DNA of 64,000 bases. Origin: Icerya purchasi (lineage: Eukaryota > Arthropoda > Insecta > Hemiptera > Monophlebidae). The notes below the pieces were generated by a model that did no database searches, had not been told where the DNA came from, and was given only the letters and a program-made list of their open reading frames with translations. The position numbers were made by a program, and so were the translations under genes. The stretch covers positions 25,433,083 through 25,497,082 of the forward strand of contig CM077115.1 of assembly GCA_039619475.1 (NCBI GenBank), read 5' to 3'. Positions 23,865 to 36,092 of the stretch are shown piece by piece (positions within the stretch are counted from its first letter, which is position 1; every line of letters starts with the position of its first letter).

Positions 23865-24835
23865 CGAGGGGCGTTTCAAAATTCTCCGCCACGCTTTCAG
23901 ATCTCAGCCTCTGATAACACTGACGAGATAAACAATACAACGTTATTACATTCGAGGACAATTATGAGAGTAACTGGTAACAAATTTTAAAGTCCTAACA
24001 GCACGCCGTCGGTATTCGTTTAGCCATGGAGCTACCATTACAGTGCGCGTCCAGTTGTGAACAACGTGTAGAGTTATTCGTTACCTAGCTCGTTACGAAA
24101 AACGTTTTTCGGGTAAAAAAAATACACGGCGAGTTGAAAAATGCGTATGATGGTAATGCAATGTCAAACTGATACGTTCGTAAATGAATTCAGCACTTTA
24201 AACCACGAAAATCGATGTGGAAACGGGTAAATACACCGTGGCCGAAAAACTGCAAAGCAGAGAAGTCTGTGAAGAAGCTTATGGTCACGGTCTTTCTCGA
24301 CTGCTACGGGCCTCTTTTGATCGAATTTATGTCTCGAGGTACCACACCATAAACTTCGATAGCTATTGCCAAACGTTGGGTAATTTAGAAAAAAGCCATA
24401 AAAAGCAAGCGACCGGGCCTTTTGACGAAAAAAAAACCCATCTTGATTTCTCGCGCGACGCTCCAGCACATCGAAAAATCGAAATGGTTCGTCTTCAAAC
24501 ACCCAGTATACTCCCCGGACCGTGCGCCGTCTGATTTTCATCTGTTCCCCTCTTGTTGAAGAAACGGGTTTTGGGTATACATCAATGATGACAAACTCAA
24601 GAACAACGTGACAACCTGGTTACAAAAGTTGAACATGCAGCAGTACCACAGCTCGGCATAGAAAAACTGGGTTTATCGTTATGACAAATGTTTAAATAAT
24701 AATGGCGATTATATCGAGAAATAAAGAATTTCTCGACGAATCAAAGGCTGAATTCTTTCTTTTTTTTTCCTTTTTTGTTGCTCAATTAGAGACTTATCCA
24801 CGGAGTAATGGCGCAGACGTTTGAAACGCCCCTTG
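23865..24835 (+). mobile_element. Mariner relic (971 bp, internally deleted)
   Basis: Terminal inverted repeats CGAGGGGCGTTTCAAA (left) and its near-perfect inverse (right; one mismatch) are flanked by TA at 23863-23864 and 24836-24837. At 971 bp it is about 300 bp shorter than a complete mariner. The termini differ from those of the other three mariners, so it belongs to a separate lineage. Confidence 0.85.
24026..24724 (+). pseudogene. Decayed mariner transposase
   Basis: Fragments of a mariner transposase in shifting frames. An ATG at 24026 begins an N-terminal fragment. A middle part reads KKLMVTVFLDCYGP, and a following part in another frame resembles the INSDSYCQTL block. DAPAH (second catalytic Asp) survives in one frame and VYSPDRAPSDFHLF (third Asp) in another. 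The C-terminus YDKCLNNNGDYIEK ends at TAA 24722-24724. The segment with the first catalytic Asp (D-E-T-W) is deleted. Several frameshifts and stops are present. Confidence 0.8.
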
Positions 24836-24837
24836 TA

Positions 24838-27102
24838 GAATAGATAAATTAAATAATAATAATAAAAAAAAAAAAAAAATAATAATTATAAGAGTAAAAG
24901 ATGCAGGTCTGTGATCCTACAGTCGACTACGGTGAGTGAACTATCGTTCAACGACATAAAAAAGAGCGCGCCGATATAAATTAGATGCGGTGGATTTCGG
25001 AGAAAGGGGGATCAGGAATTCACGAAGGAAAGAAATAATCAGTTTCGGATCATCAGTTGTCACAGGACGGTCGGAATCGAAGTTGTTCGGTTTTTATTTT
25101 TTGTTTTTTTTTTAGGTTCAATTACATTTTACACAATTTTGTATAATTAATCAAATATTAATTGTTAAAATTGCATTTTAGATTTTTATCTGATACGATA
25201 CATCACACAGTTTCGACGGTAGCTTGGCAAAATCTTTAAAGTAAAAATTAATAACAACCACACTTCATTGTACTACTAAATTAACTAACAGAGAGTTACC
25301 TTTTTACGAACGTTTCAAGAACAGAGATAAACGAAGAGGCGAGTTCACTGAATTATTTATCACAGTGTAGTTTTCGCTTTAAAAGATTTTGATATTGCTA
25401 CGAAGTATTATTTCTTGCAATATGTAATTCTCGCCACTTTTAAATTAATAATTTATAAACGCAATCGGTTGTAACTGCTAAATAACAGTTCGTTTTTCAA
25501 CCATAAATGTTATTGATAAGAAACGGGTAACCCGATCGCGGCCGTCTACTAGTTCAGTTGTCGAGGTCGCCAAGGAAAAAGAGATCGACTCTTATCACTC
25601 GTGCTGTAACGGTTAACTGGAACCCAGAGAACTGCCGCCATCAAAAGGCTATCTTGTTTTCCGCGTATTTATTTAATTTTTGTGTAAAAAGGAGTAGGGG
25701 CGAACAGTATACATCGCGATCGTAATTATTTCAATGCTAAGTTAACATTTTTTCGCTACCGAACGATATTCAACTCTGTACGCATCAGGCATATTTGGTG
25801 CAATACCCGGTCGAACCGTTATTTATATTATTTAGTGTATTGTGTGTTCGTCACTGCACTTGTGTCACTATTTTTATTATGGTTGACTGATGCAGTAGAA
25901 CTGTGAGCGTTTTATTGATGTAATACTAAACGTAACTTCTTATTCGTCGGTCTCATTCATACGTACTGATAAAAATGATAAAATTTAATCAAACCAATAA
26001 TAATAATAACACTAAATGATTAAAAAAGTAAATAAATAGAAATGAAATAAATCGTATTTTGAGACCGTGAAGGCCTAAATAAATGTAACCGGTTTCATTC
26101 GGCAGCGCCGCTGCAAGGGAAACGAACTAACGGTAAGCGTCGTAACTTTTACGTATGAAAGAAATTCTTAACGGGCGCCACTTCAATGTGCGCGAGGTAA
26201 AATTTATTTCAATATCACAATATATGTAATAATTATTCATAAATGAGCGTTATCCGAAATTGAAGTGACTAATTTTCGCCTATTGTCGTATAAAATGCAA
26301 ATAGAACCGGCAAATGAGTGCACATTTAAAAAAGATCAATTTTAAATTCATTTACACGTAATTGATAGAACAAATTGTTCGAATACTTTTATTAGTACTC
26401 TCAGTGTGCATATATTAGGGTAAATTAGTCGGCTAACCAGCATCTTTGTGTAATCTTAAAGTTTTAATAGTGTACACAGCTAAACTGACTGAACTGCACT
26501 GTGTTGGACAAGTCAGTTCAGTTTACACAGTTTAACTAAACATTTTAAAGTACAATAAGTAAACTGAAGTGGGCGCTTTTAACTTAGAAACATGTTTAAA
26601 CTATTAACCGTATTCCAAAAATGCCTTCTACGTGTTTAAACTTCCTTTTCCCCTTTAATAATACATACATCTGCTATAAATCCTATTATAGTGTGCTTCC
26701 ACTTTTATATTTGGAATGTTGCTAAGGTGATTATATATCGTTAACGTTAAATTCCCAACGGTGTCGCGTTCTCGCAATTACCTTGGCCATAAAAATTATG
26801 TTATTACTTATTTTTTTCTTTTTTTATTTGATTATTAATTTCATAATTACCATAGGCAATTGTGTGTTTTAAATTTTACATTACAAAGTTACCCACACAA
26901 CATTTTTTCGAATCGACAAGCCGCTGAAAATACGCAGTTAGTAAATTTACCAAAATTACGACGGAATAACAATGATTAACTACATATATGTATTACAAAA
27001 AATATACATATCATCACTGGTGTCGGCGATCTGTCGGGTTCTCGATCCACTTTCAGACGGCCGCGATTACGATCGACGTAGGGTGGGGGGGGGGAATTCT
27101 TC
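24838..27102. other. Noncoding with one hairpin
   Basis: No gene recognised. A GC-richer patch at 25530-25665 stands out from the AT-rich background. A ~97-base imperfect hairpin lies at 26454-26550 and is listed separately. A run of G occurs at 27084-27094. Confidence 0.4.
26454..26550. repeat. Imperfect hairpin, ~40-bp arms
   Basis: The left arm (26454-26497) and right arm (26509-26550) are imperfect inverse copies, with AAACTGACTGA on the left facing TCAGTTCAGTTT on the right and a loop of about a dozen bases. It could be a small MITE or a miRNA-like hairpin; nothing in the sequence decides. Confidence 0.5.
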
Positions 27103-27513
27103 AAAGCTATTTGGATAATTATCTTCTGAAGAAAATTTGCAAACAAAGCGCTTGCACAGGACCTCGTCGTAAGTGTCAAGGTTGCTTTTTTTTTTTTTTT
27201 TAAATCAAACTAGTTAAATGGCGAAGCAACCGTATAATATACAATCGGTGACTTTTTTTTAGTCGTAAGTTCAGCATCAACGGGGAGAAGTAAGCGACTA
27301 ATAACCCGGGTAAAGGTAAAACAGCGACAAACTTCTTATTTAACCGTTTTTTTCCTTTTTTTCCTTTCTTCAATCTTTTCCGACTCCTACCTCTTAGAAT
27401 GCACCGCCGAAAATGCGCGCCTCTCGCTGCGATGGTCTCTTGAGGGTGCTATTCACCGTTGGTCGACATCAGGATTTCTCAGACACCCACACACACATCC
27501 TCGCTCACACCAC
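27103..27513. repeat. Direct repeat B, copy 1
   Basis: This matches 35699-36085 in the same orientation, from AAAGCTATTTGGATAATTAT to CTCACACCA, including AATAACCCGGGTAAAGGTAA and TCGACATCAGGATTTCTCAG. Indels of up to ~35 bases separate the copies. No frame is conserved. The terminal bases (TGG...CCA) would allow a solo LTR, but no flanking duplication was seen. Confidence 0.85.
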
Positions 27514-29399
27514 TTTTCTCATCTTTTTATTTTATTTATTTAAGCGTAATGTACACACATTACAATGTATAATAGAACAGATCGCGTGTTCTCTTTTATT
27601 TTTGTAATTTTTTAGCAACAGATTTACATTTGTTAAGCATTGTATTTGAATTGAGCAATAAGTTTACAAAACAAAAGCGTCTTAACATATGGATATTTCT
27701 TGAAACGAAAACATCAAAATTTGTAATCTCTACTAGGGATGCCACTGAGAAACGTTGGATTCTATTTACGATTAAATTCTCTCAGGAATGCCATTATCCA
27801 TGTATTTAAGAGATTTGCTCTTGTCGTTGTAGCTAGCCAATCATCCTCTTCCATTTCTTCCTGTTGCCTGCTCTGTTCTTGATCTCTTTATAAGTCATTT
27901 GCGTTTTTCTTTTTTGCCACCACGGACTTAAATTTACTGTGAACGTATTTTCATTTTGATTATATTATTACTATTATTACTATTATTATTATTCGGTTAA
28001 TTTAAATTCGTTCAAAGACTTTTTATAATTTACATTAATGGAAAATATGTAGTATAGAAATCTTATGTAGGTCGACCTTAAAAAAGGCAATTTTTAAATA
28101 TATACAAAAAAAAAAAAAAGTGAATTTCAAAATTTAAAAAATATAATTAGTACGTATCACTCTGTTGCAACTTAGTTAATTAAACTTTCTCGTTGGCTGA
28201 TGGGTATACGATAATATTTCAAACTGACTTCCTAACGACAGCTGGAAGGAAGATGCGGTAATTGAACTTCAACTCATCCGGAACTTTACAAGAAACAAAT
28301 TCGAATTTCTTAGCGATCTAGTAATTTGGACGCTACTGGGTCCTGCATTACTTTGGATATCCTGACACTAAGTACTGGCACCGAAACTGGGTGAATATTG
28401 CTCAGGGACTTTTGGCAATAGTGACCCTGCTCGTCAACCATCTTATTTTAATTTGCTGTTTTTACCTACTACATCCCTTCTGCCACTAACGACGAGTCAA
28501 TCGGTTCATAAGCTGAACAATTACCGTGCGTATCCGTCAAAGGCGAAGTATCGGTCCGTAGCAACGGGTTTCGCACACTCACTCTCTCAATACGCTCTAG
28601 ACCGCTTCAATTTTTTAAATTTTATTTTTTCTCTATTTCATGTACATATCTCAATTTAATATATACATCACATTGTATATATTCATAATTATACGAATTC
28701 ACGTTCGGCGAATACAGTTTGAATTATAATATATTTGATGTACGTGATAAACTTGTGTACTCATTTTAATATCGAATGCGGTAAATTTACGTTTAAGTAA
28801 CTTATATGTATTGCATCGGAAATTATATTATAGTGCGAAATGATAGAAATAATCCGCCTCTTAATATATTTACGTTTTCGTGTTACTATAACAAATCAGA
28901 AATTTTTACATCTCTATTATATTGGCACTATTTCAGTTGGGTACTATATAATTTGTGAATAGATAGCGGAAATCGATAATTATAATATTTAGATATATTT
29001 TATTTTGCAGATATTCCAGTAGCATCTATTCAGAACGAACCCGAAACACATCTAACCTAAAAATAACTGAAAAATTGCGAAACCGGAAAAATTTATAATA
29101 CCGATCTTTAATGGACTCAAATTTCATATACTTTTAAATATTTCTGTGAAAAGCTAAATACACAGAAATAATTGCGAAAGGCAGAGAGATAAAATTTGGT
29201 GTACTCTAAAACACGGTTCTAATCTATAAAAACAACAGGAAAATTATGGAAGCTAAAAATTGTGTAACAGGAAACTTTAAATGAGTCAAAATTTCAAAAT
29301 TTTAATAAAAAAGTAGAAAATTAAAATTTGATATACATCGACCAATTTCATCACACTTGTTTTTTTAATTTTTAAATATACGAAGCAATACAGATAATT
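27514..29399. other. AT-rich noncoding
   Basis: No recognisable gene or element. Two GGRATGCCA phrases lie at 27735 and 27786, and a run of A at 28108-28120. Confidence 0.5.
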
Positions 29400-30073
29400 G
29401 TGACAACATTCACAATAAAAATTAATGATATCCCAACAAAAACAAAATGTTATAAAAACTACGGTCCAGTTTATCAGCTTTCACATTAAAAAGCGCTAAT
29501 ATTACGCAAAAGTATTCCACGATTAGCTCTATTGTCAACCTTCTAAAAAATTCCTGATATGAAAAGAAAGCGCCAAGTTCTCTGCAAATCACGTGGTCGT
29601 CTTGAATTCATTATTCATATTTCCTACTCGTTCGTAAAATCAACAACTAATATATTAATTACAACGTAATGCTTAGGCTACCCCCCATTCGAAAAAATGT
29701 CTTAATTTTATATAATGAATGTTAAATGTTAGGATAGGATTTTTGTGATTATGTTATTTTTTTTTGTGTTGATGACAGTAAGAATTACGTTGTAAATTTT
29801 TATCATTTTATACAACTGCGAGGCCAAAATGGCCGAATTATATATATATATACACACACGTATATATGTGTATGTAATAATTAATATATTGGCACTGGAA
29901 AAAATAAATAAATAAATAAAAAAAAAAAAATTATTTATATATTCTTTTACTTTATTAATCTTGGCGGTGTCGATTAAATCACTATTTTTATAAGGTGTAT
30001 GTTCACTAAGATCAATAAAGTAAAAGAATATGTGAATAATTTTTTTTAGTATTAATATATTAATTAATTTTAC

Positions 30074-30106
<33 letters not shown>

Positions 30107-30420
30107 TATATTTAGTTGTTGATTTTATGAATGTATAAAAATCCAATATGGATCTAAGAAGTATAACAATTATAAAGTGAGGGGAATAATGAACGCAAGA
30201 CGGCCGTGTAGTAATTTTTAAAGAACATGTGCCATTCTCTTTTAATATCACGAACTTTTAAGACTGAAAGAAACCCAATCGTTGAATATTTTTGCGTAAT
30301 TTTAATATTTTTTAAGGTGGAAGCTGATAAACTTGAATGTAGTTTTTACAACATTTGGTTTTTGTCCAGATAAAAATACACGACACGATTACACAACTTT
30401 TCAGATAACGTTTTGTTATG
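29400..30420. mobile_element. Large diverged fold-back element with nested palindrome
   Basis: Outer arms (about 29400-29640 and 30160-30420) are inverted copies. For example, CAGTTTATCAGCTTTCACATT near 29470 faces GTGGAAGCTGATAAACTTG near 30325, and GTCGTCTTGAATTCATTATTC near 29600 faces GAATAATGAACGCAAGACGGC near 30185. Between them a second palindrome (about 29925-29965 and 30010-30055) has arms around TATTCTTTTACTTTATT. No transposase is present. This is a nonautonomous inverted-repeat element, old enough to have diverged. Confidence 0.65.
30073..30110. repeat. (AT)n microsatellite
   Basis: A nearly pure AT dinucleotide run lies inside the fold-back element. Other AT runs lie at 16535-16553, 45027-45043, 50850-50873 and 58219-58246. 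Confidence 0.9.
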
Positions 30421-30499
30421 ACTGCACACCATAAATATAGATATAATATAATAATGTACTGAAACGAATTTGCATACTCGATTAGGGAGGAAGAAATGA

Positions 30500-31394
30500 A
30501 TGTGAAATGAAAAAATGTCAGAAGTTAGAGAAATAGTAACTCAGTATAAACATTTTTGGGGAGTAATGATGGACCAACACTTAAGATGGGACATACATAT
30601 GGAATACATTGCAAAGAAAATAAGAGCAGTTTTACATACACTAAAGAAATATGCAACACATGAAGCATTAAAAGTAATTTATTGTGCGTTAGTAGAGTCG
30701 AGGATCAGATATGGGATTCAGGCATAATGATGAGAAAAGGTATACTTGGGGAAAATAAATATACTGCAAATTAAATGCTTGAAATTAATACCAAATCCTT
30801 AAAAGGAGAAACCGAAAGTGAAATAATTAAAAAAGAAAACATAATGAGTATAGGAGGAATGTACTTATTACTGAAGATATGGAAGTACATATCAGCAGAA
30901 AAGAAAATTGAATTGGAGGTAAGAATAAACACAGAATACGAGTTGAGGGGAAAACTTTCGTCCCAAATGCCATTAGCAAGAACATAGATTAGCAAACGGA
31001 TAAATATATTATAACTCACGATGCTGAATAAAATACCCAAAGAAATAATAGAGAAGGAAAAAATAGGAGAAAGAAAAAGGAAAATAAAGGAATGGCTTCA
31101 GGAAGAAGAAAATATATATAAAAAAAAAAAACATAAAATAAAATGACAAGGCGCAACAAAAAAACTGAAAAAAAAACAAAAAAACATCGAATGAAAAAGA
31201 TAGAAATAGATTATTAATTGTACTGATAAGTGAAAAGATAGATTAAGATTAGTAAATATTACACGATTATGTATTAAGTTAATTTAAAATGGTAAAGTGT
31301 TTAATAGAATAATTCGTCGACAAGCGTTTTAGCTTGACAAAAGTTTTGTATGTAAAAAATAATAAATACATATTTTTCAAAAAAAAAAAAAAAA
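30500..31394 (+). mobile_element. 5'-truncated non-LTR retrotransposon (LINE) end
   Basis: A partial ORF2 relic is followed by an untranslated region and an A-tract at 31380-31394. It begins inside the reverse transcriptase thumb region, so it is a typical 5'-truncated LINE insertion. Target duplications were not resolved. Confidence 0.7.
30515..31000 (+). pseudogene. LINE ORF2 C-terminal relic
   Basis: The end of a reverse transcriptase polyprotein. The first 70 codons read VTQYKHFWGVMMDQHLRWD, then YIAKKIRAVLHTLKKY and YCALVESRIRYGIQA. In jockey/R1/CR1-type LINEs the corresponding order is 'YLG-x-x-D-x-x-L-x-W...L-x-x-x-Y-x-A-x-x-x-S-x-x-x-YG-x-x-x-WG'. A stop and frame change follow; a second frame continues to about 30988 with a Lys-rich tail. 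The WG motif after YG is lost at the break. Which LINE clade it belongs to cannot be fixed. Confidence 0.7.
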
Positions 31395-32464
31395 TATATC
31401 GTTTATTCCGAAACTGTTCGATTTTCTGATTTTTTAAAATTTAATAATATTTACAAAGTTCAGTGAATATCTCAAAACGTAGTAGGATCTAGTTTATTTT
31501 TTATAATTTTACGTAAGATAATTAGTTATCCATAATGAAATTTACAGAAAAAAAGCATTAAACAAAATCGAAGTTGACTTTTTGTCAGAAAATTCGCTCA
31601 ACTACATCTCCTGTTTACATTAAGCAGCAGATTCAACGGATGAACTAGTTAACAAACACAACGTGTGTATACAGCTGAAAACAAAATTCAGCTATTTTGA
31701 TAAATCGGTTTTTCGAGCTAAACAAACTTGTTTTCCATCAGGCTTTAAAAACATTACTACGTATACGCCTTTTTATGGAAGTTTTTCATCTAGGGGAACG
31801 ACAATGGCAAAGGCAAAAAGAAGGAAGAGAGATTTTAAGAAGAGGAAAAATGAACCGAAAAAATGGAAGGATCCTAAATATGCAAGAAATTAAAAATAAT
31901 GCGAAATTCGAAAAAAATAAACACACGATTGAAACGACTACCGCATAGCTGAACAGTAATAATACTATATATATGTTGGCTGTCACCGCACTCATCGATA
32001 GGTTACCAACCGATTGCTATACAGAATTGTAAGGAATTCAGTAACGTTATTTCAATAATTCAACGAAAAATTTAATAGAAGATCGCCGTAATCATATATA
32101 CGGCGATCACATAAATCAATTAAACAAAAAATAGATAAAAACAAAAAAGAATTATAGCGCGCATTACATCTCCGTAATCAAAGAGTCGCGACGTTTGCAA
32201 GCACACAACGAATATATATGTACATAGAAGAATAAAACATTTAAGGAAGTCCACTGTTAAACGCTAATTTTTATTTGTACATACACAAAACAGATTATTC
32301 TACACAGAAATCGTATTTTTCTTTGTATTTGAAGATATTTAGCTGCCGCCTCATGTATATCCAGATGAATATTTACGCGGTGTGTATACGTATTTTGTAT
32401 TATGTTATAATTTATATAATCTTAAAGTGATTAATATTATGGTATGTATAGGATAAGCAAGAAT
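31395..32464. other. Noncoding with a perfect 10-bp hairpin
   Basis: AT-rich, no recognisable gene. GATCGCCGTA (32081-32090) and TACGGCGATC (32099-32108) form a perfect stem with an 8-base loop. Confidence 0.5.
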
Positions 32465-32578
32465 AGTTGTAATTTTGTATATTTAAAATAAACGTTAATA
32501 AGAGTGTCGGGCACTCACACAACACGGGTATACTTACCCTATGAGGCCCACAACTTATTTTAAATAAGAAAAAAAAAA
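32465..32578 (+). mobile_element. Retroelement-like 3' tail, copy 2
   Basis: Homologous to 12750-12863: TTGTAATTTTGTATATTTAAA, then GTGTCGGGCACTCACA, a hairpin, CCCACAACTTATT and an A-tract. Here the hairpin is GGGTATACTTACCC inside an outer GGGC/GCCC pairing. The stem is kept although the bases differ from copy 1. Confidence 0.5.
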
Positions 32579-35500
32579 ATCAATACAAAAGCGCGCCCGC
32601 CGATTTCCCGCATTTCAAAATTACCGCGCCTATCAGTGATGGTTAAAATGCTTCGAATTCGCAATTACAATGTCGTCGGGCCAATCGTTTTCATGTTTCG
32701 CTTGTTAATGTTTTATGTACACCTGCGCTAAATGATTTCGACCTGTTGTTGTTGATCGTTTGACCTGAGACATTGTTGGGTGATTGCTGTCGAAACTACT
32801 GAATTTCGATCCGAAAAAATTACGATGCAAACGGAGAGAATCGGTCTATCGCGCTTGACAGAATCAGAAATATTTTCATGAGTTCAACTCCGCTCCTCCC
32901 CGTAAAACGAGAGCTCTACTACGTCAATTGAGACGAATTTTTCGTTCCCAATTTAACCGTGTTGAAGAATTGAATAAATTTCATTCGACATCCTTACGTT
33001 GCAAAAAAGTGAATGTCGATCTAAAAACTAGTCGAAATTCCCTCGAAATTATTTTTCTACTTTAATTTTTGTTTACACAACTCCTCTCCTCTCATGTGCA
33101 TCTTTTTATACTCGTATATGTTCAAATGTTCGACGAACAAAAGCTTGTGCGCATTCTGATAATACTTCAATAGTCTTCCCTCTTCAAAAATAATCCTGCA
33201 CCCGATGGAAGCACCAAAATGTGAATTGAACTTCATCAGATTCTTTCGCGTCCAGCAAAATTCTTTCTAGGTCCATTTCGTTGGCTTCAAAATCTCGCGC
33301 GTTCTCTTTCGAACACTTTTCAATTTTACACATCAAGTCATTTATTTTTCTATCACGCGGGGCTTCCAATGATATTATCATAAAAGCTCGGTGTGTCTGC
33401 CGGATGGCTGAGATGCAAAACGAACACTTCCGCTATGCAAAACTCACGACAATTTATAACGCGAAATTGCAAACTCCTTACGATACAATGCGTTTCGTAG
33501 TGTACAGTGGGACCGAGGGAAAATGTGAATATTAATGAGAAATGCATGTATTGGAGAATATTTCATTGTATTATATAATTTTTGTTACTCTCCAGCCACA
33601 TGCGCACTTATTTCCATTCAATCCCTCTTTCAATTAAAATACAGATCCCCATCGTAAAATGCAATTTCCTTATTGCGTAAATCTCGGCCGCACATTTTCG
33701 CTCATTAATTTAATAAATCTTAGCGACGGCTCGCTAATTAACACCTCGCCGCCGTTGCCCGACAAAGAGATAATTAATCCGAACTATGCGCGCACACAAT
33801 TGATAATACGCTAGCCGTTATTCGTACTACAAGTCTCGACTGCAGATGAAAGGAATTGTGGCTTTTGAAACTGTGTCGACGAGTGTTTGTTCCGCTGGAA
33901 GAGATTGACCACGATATTCCATTTGGGGGGTAGTGTCATATATATCTTTAAACAAGATAACATATATTATAGATGTTGATTAAATCTCAACGAACTTCAA
34001 TCGCCAAGATGTGGCCAATAAATCAGTGGACCCGAGTTAAATATTTATTCAAATACGCGTTAGATAATGAAATCCGCGTATGTAATTATGATACAACACG
34101 TATTAAGATAAACAAACGGGCATCCCTTTAGTCAGCATCACACAATATTATTGTGTCAGGTGAAAGTAAGTGTAGCGTTACATTTTAGAAATTGCTTATC
34201 ATTACTAATATCACGACAATTACCGATCTCGTAAGCTCTGGACGTGTCTAATACGTCGTTGAGATAAATTGGCAAGCGCATTTTCCAACTTTAATTCTCG
34301 TCGGAGAGTGTTCTTCGTTCTCTTACGCTAGTTATGTCCGATAAATCGTTTTCCCCTTTCATCGCCCCCCCCCGTTTTGATAAGAACGTAAAACCAATAC
34401 ACAATCATCACGAAAATCGGAAGAAACAAAACGTGCGGTTTATCAAAAATTCGTTTTCCCTTTTCTCAGTCAACTTACATTATTTTTTGTTTACAGCAAA
34501 TGAGAATAGTATATTAATAATTTAATTTTTAACTTAAAATACAACGAAACTTTCATAAGTACAATGTCATTTAGAGAGCCGGTTAAAAAATCCGATTAAT
34601 ACAAACTCGAATAGAGCTAATTAATTTCCAATCTAGTAATTAAAACGCAATAGATTAAAGAAATTTTACAAAAATTCCCTACTACTATAGTATTGTCTTT
34701 TGAATGTCACTTATAGTAGTTTATGCCATGAAGATTCTCCTGGACCCAAAAATCACTATCAATTCTATCACTGTTTAAAACATAACGAAGTACTAACAAA
34801 TTTAAAAAAGAAACTGAAATGGAGTAAAGCGAGCGCATAAAACGGATTAGTTGATTCTGTCGGGAGAGAAGCAAGATCATGCTTTTCTGGGCATCAAATA
34901 CCCGAAAATCCACTTAATAAAAACCATTCTGACAAATAATTCGAATTTCATCAAAAACCGCTCTAACGCGCATAAAAAAAAAAAAAAAAAAAAAAAAATA
35001 CTAATGAAAAAAGAATAGGCGTCGCTTGCACGCTACACTATACCTCTCAAAACTAAATCTTTCCGACTTCCCATGAAACCTATATCTTACCTGCAACATA
35101 TTTTCAATTAATTCTGTCTGCAAAAACTAACTTACAATCGCCATCAATAAAGGAATTTTGTGATCGATAAATTTCCTTCAAAAAAGAAAAAAAAAAAAAA
35201 TTGGAATTTATTCGGCTTTTACATTAATTACCGTAAAAAAGCTCCAAAGGTCATTAGATATATCTTAAAACACACCTTGGAACTTTTTTACCTGACATAA
35301 TACGCAATCCATTTTCAGTGTAAAATCATAATGTGGAAGCAGCCGAACAAGATCTGTCGGGAAACAACTGCATGACAATGATTGCGGACAATAGCAAAAG
35401 AGTCGGCTCCTCGCAATCGTACGTATATTCTCATTTATTTTCCATGGATAACATTAGGGTATCGGAAATTTCTTATGATTAAATTTTGAAAAATACTTTC

Positions 35501-35698
35501 CGAACGTGAGAACCACATTCTATCAAAGCCGACTTTACATCTCAAATTTCCCTTTCAATCTAGGAAAAAAGTATAATACTCACTTGAAACATGATACACC
35601 GTTCCTCGTTTAAACCGTCCGAACGTAAAAATCACGTTATTATTTTATTATACTTGATTAAAAGAATAGATTTTAATATCGTGTTTTAAATTTTATAT
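32579..35698. other. Noncoding, with a homeodomain-site-rich block
   Basis: No recognised gene apart from a candidate microexon at 35093-35119. The block at about 33690-33830 has higher complexity, with several TAATTA/ATTAAT cores. A-tracts occur at 34975-34998 and 35188-35200. The 65-codon minus-strand frame at 33184-33381 resembles no family I know. Confidence 0.4.
35093..35119 (-). other. Candidate 27-base microexon
   Basis: On the minus strand a TTTTTGCAG acceptor is followed by 27 bases (nine codons, TELIENMLQ) and then a consensus donor CAG|GTAAGA. It is on the same strand and in the same phase as the furin-like exon, and ends in Gln, as the preceding furin exon usually does. The residues otherwise do not look like furin. 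Chance splice-site pairs are common, so this is weak. Confidence 0.15.
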
Positions 35699-36085
35699 TA
35701 AAGCAATCTGGATAATTATCTTCTAAAGAAAATTTGCAAAGCGCTTGCATAGGACCTCGTGGTAAGTATCAAGGTTGTGTTTTTTTTTAATCAAACTAGT
35801 TAAATGGCAATGCAACCTTTTAATCGTAAGTTCGGCATCAATGAGGAAAGGCAAGCGACTAATAACCCGGGTAAAGGTAAAACAGTGACTAACTTTTTAT
35901 CTAGCCATTTTTTCTTTTCCTCTTTCCTTTCTCTTCAATCCTTCCTTTCCGATTCCTACCTCCCAAAGTGGACCACCGAAGATGCGCGGCGCGTCTCTCT
36001 CGACGATGGTACTTGAGGGAGCTATTCACCCACTCTTGGTCGACACCAGTTTTTCTCAGACACGCGTACATTCTCACTCACACCA
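35699..36085. repeat. Direct repeat B, copy 2
   Basis: This is the partner of 27103-27513. A perfect palindrome GTAATGTGTACATTAC lies shortly after its end (about 36100-36115); copy 1 has a near-identical palindrome in a similar place. The repeat unit may therefore extend beyond the clearly alignable part. Confidence 0.85.
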
Positions 36086-36092
36086 TCGCTTT

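Noticed and set aside
24917..24940. 9-base 'exon' between CCTACAG and GTGAGTG
   Set aside because: Too short and without an in-frame partner; such pairs arise by chance.
25550..25590. TCAGTTG initiator-like motif with downstream DPE-like AGATC
   Set aside because: The downstream element is one base off the required spacing, and a similar chance match occurs at about 25050.
27111..27513. Repeat B as solo LTR
   Set aside because: The TG...CA ends could fit, but neither copy has flanking duplications and the alignable region extends beyond the proposed ends.
33184..33381. 65-codon minus-strand frame (MIISLEAPRDRKIND...) as a host exon
   Set aside because: No family resemblance and no convincing acceptor/donor pair.
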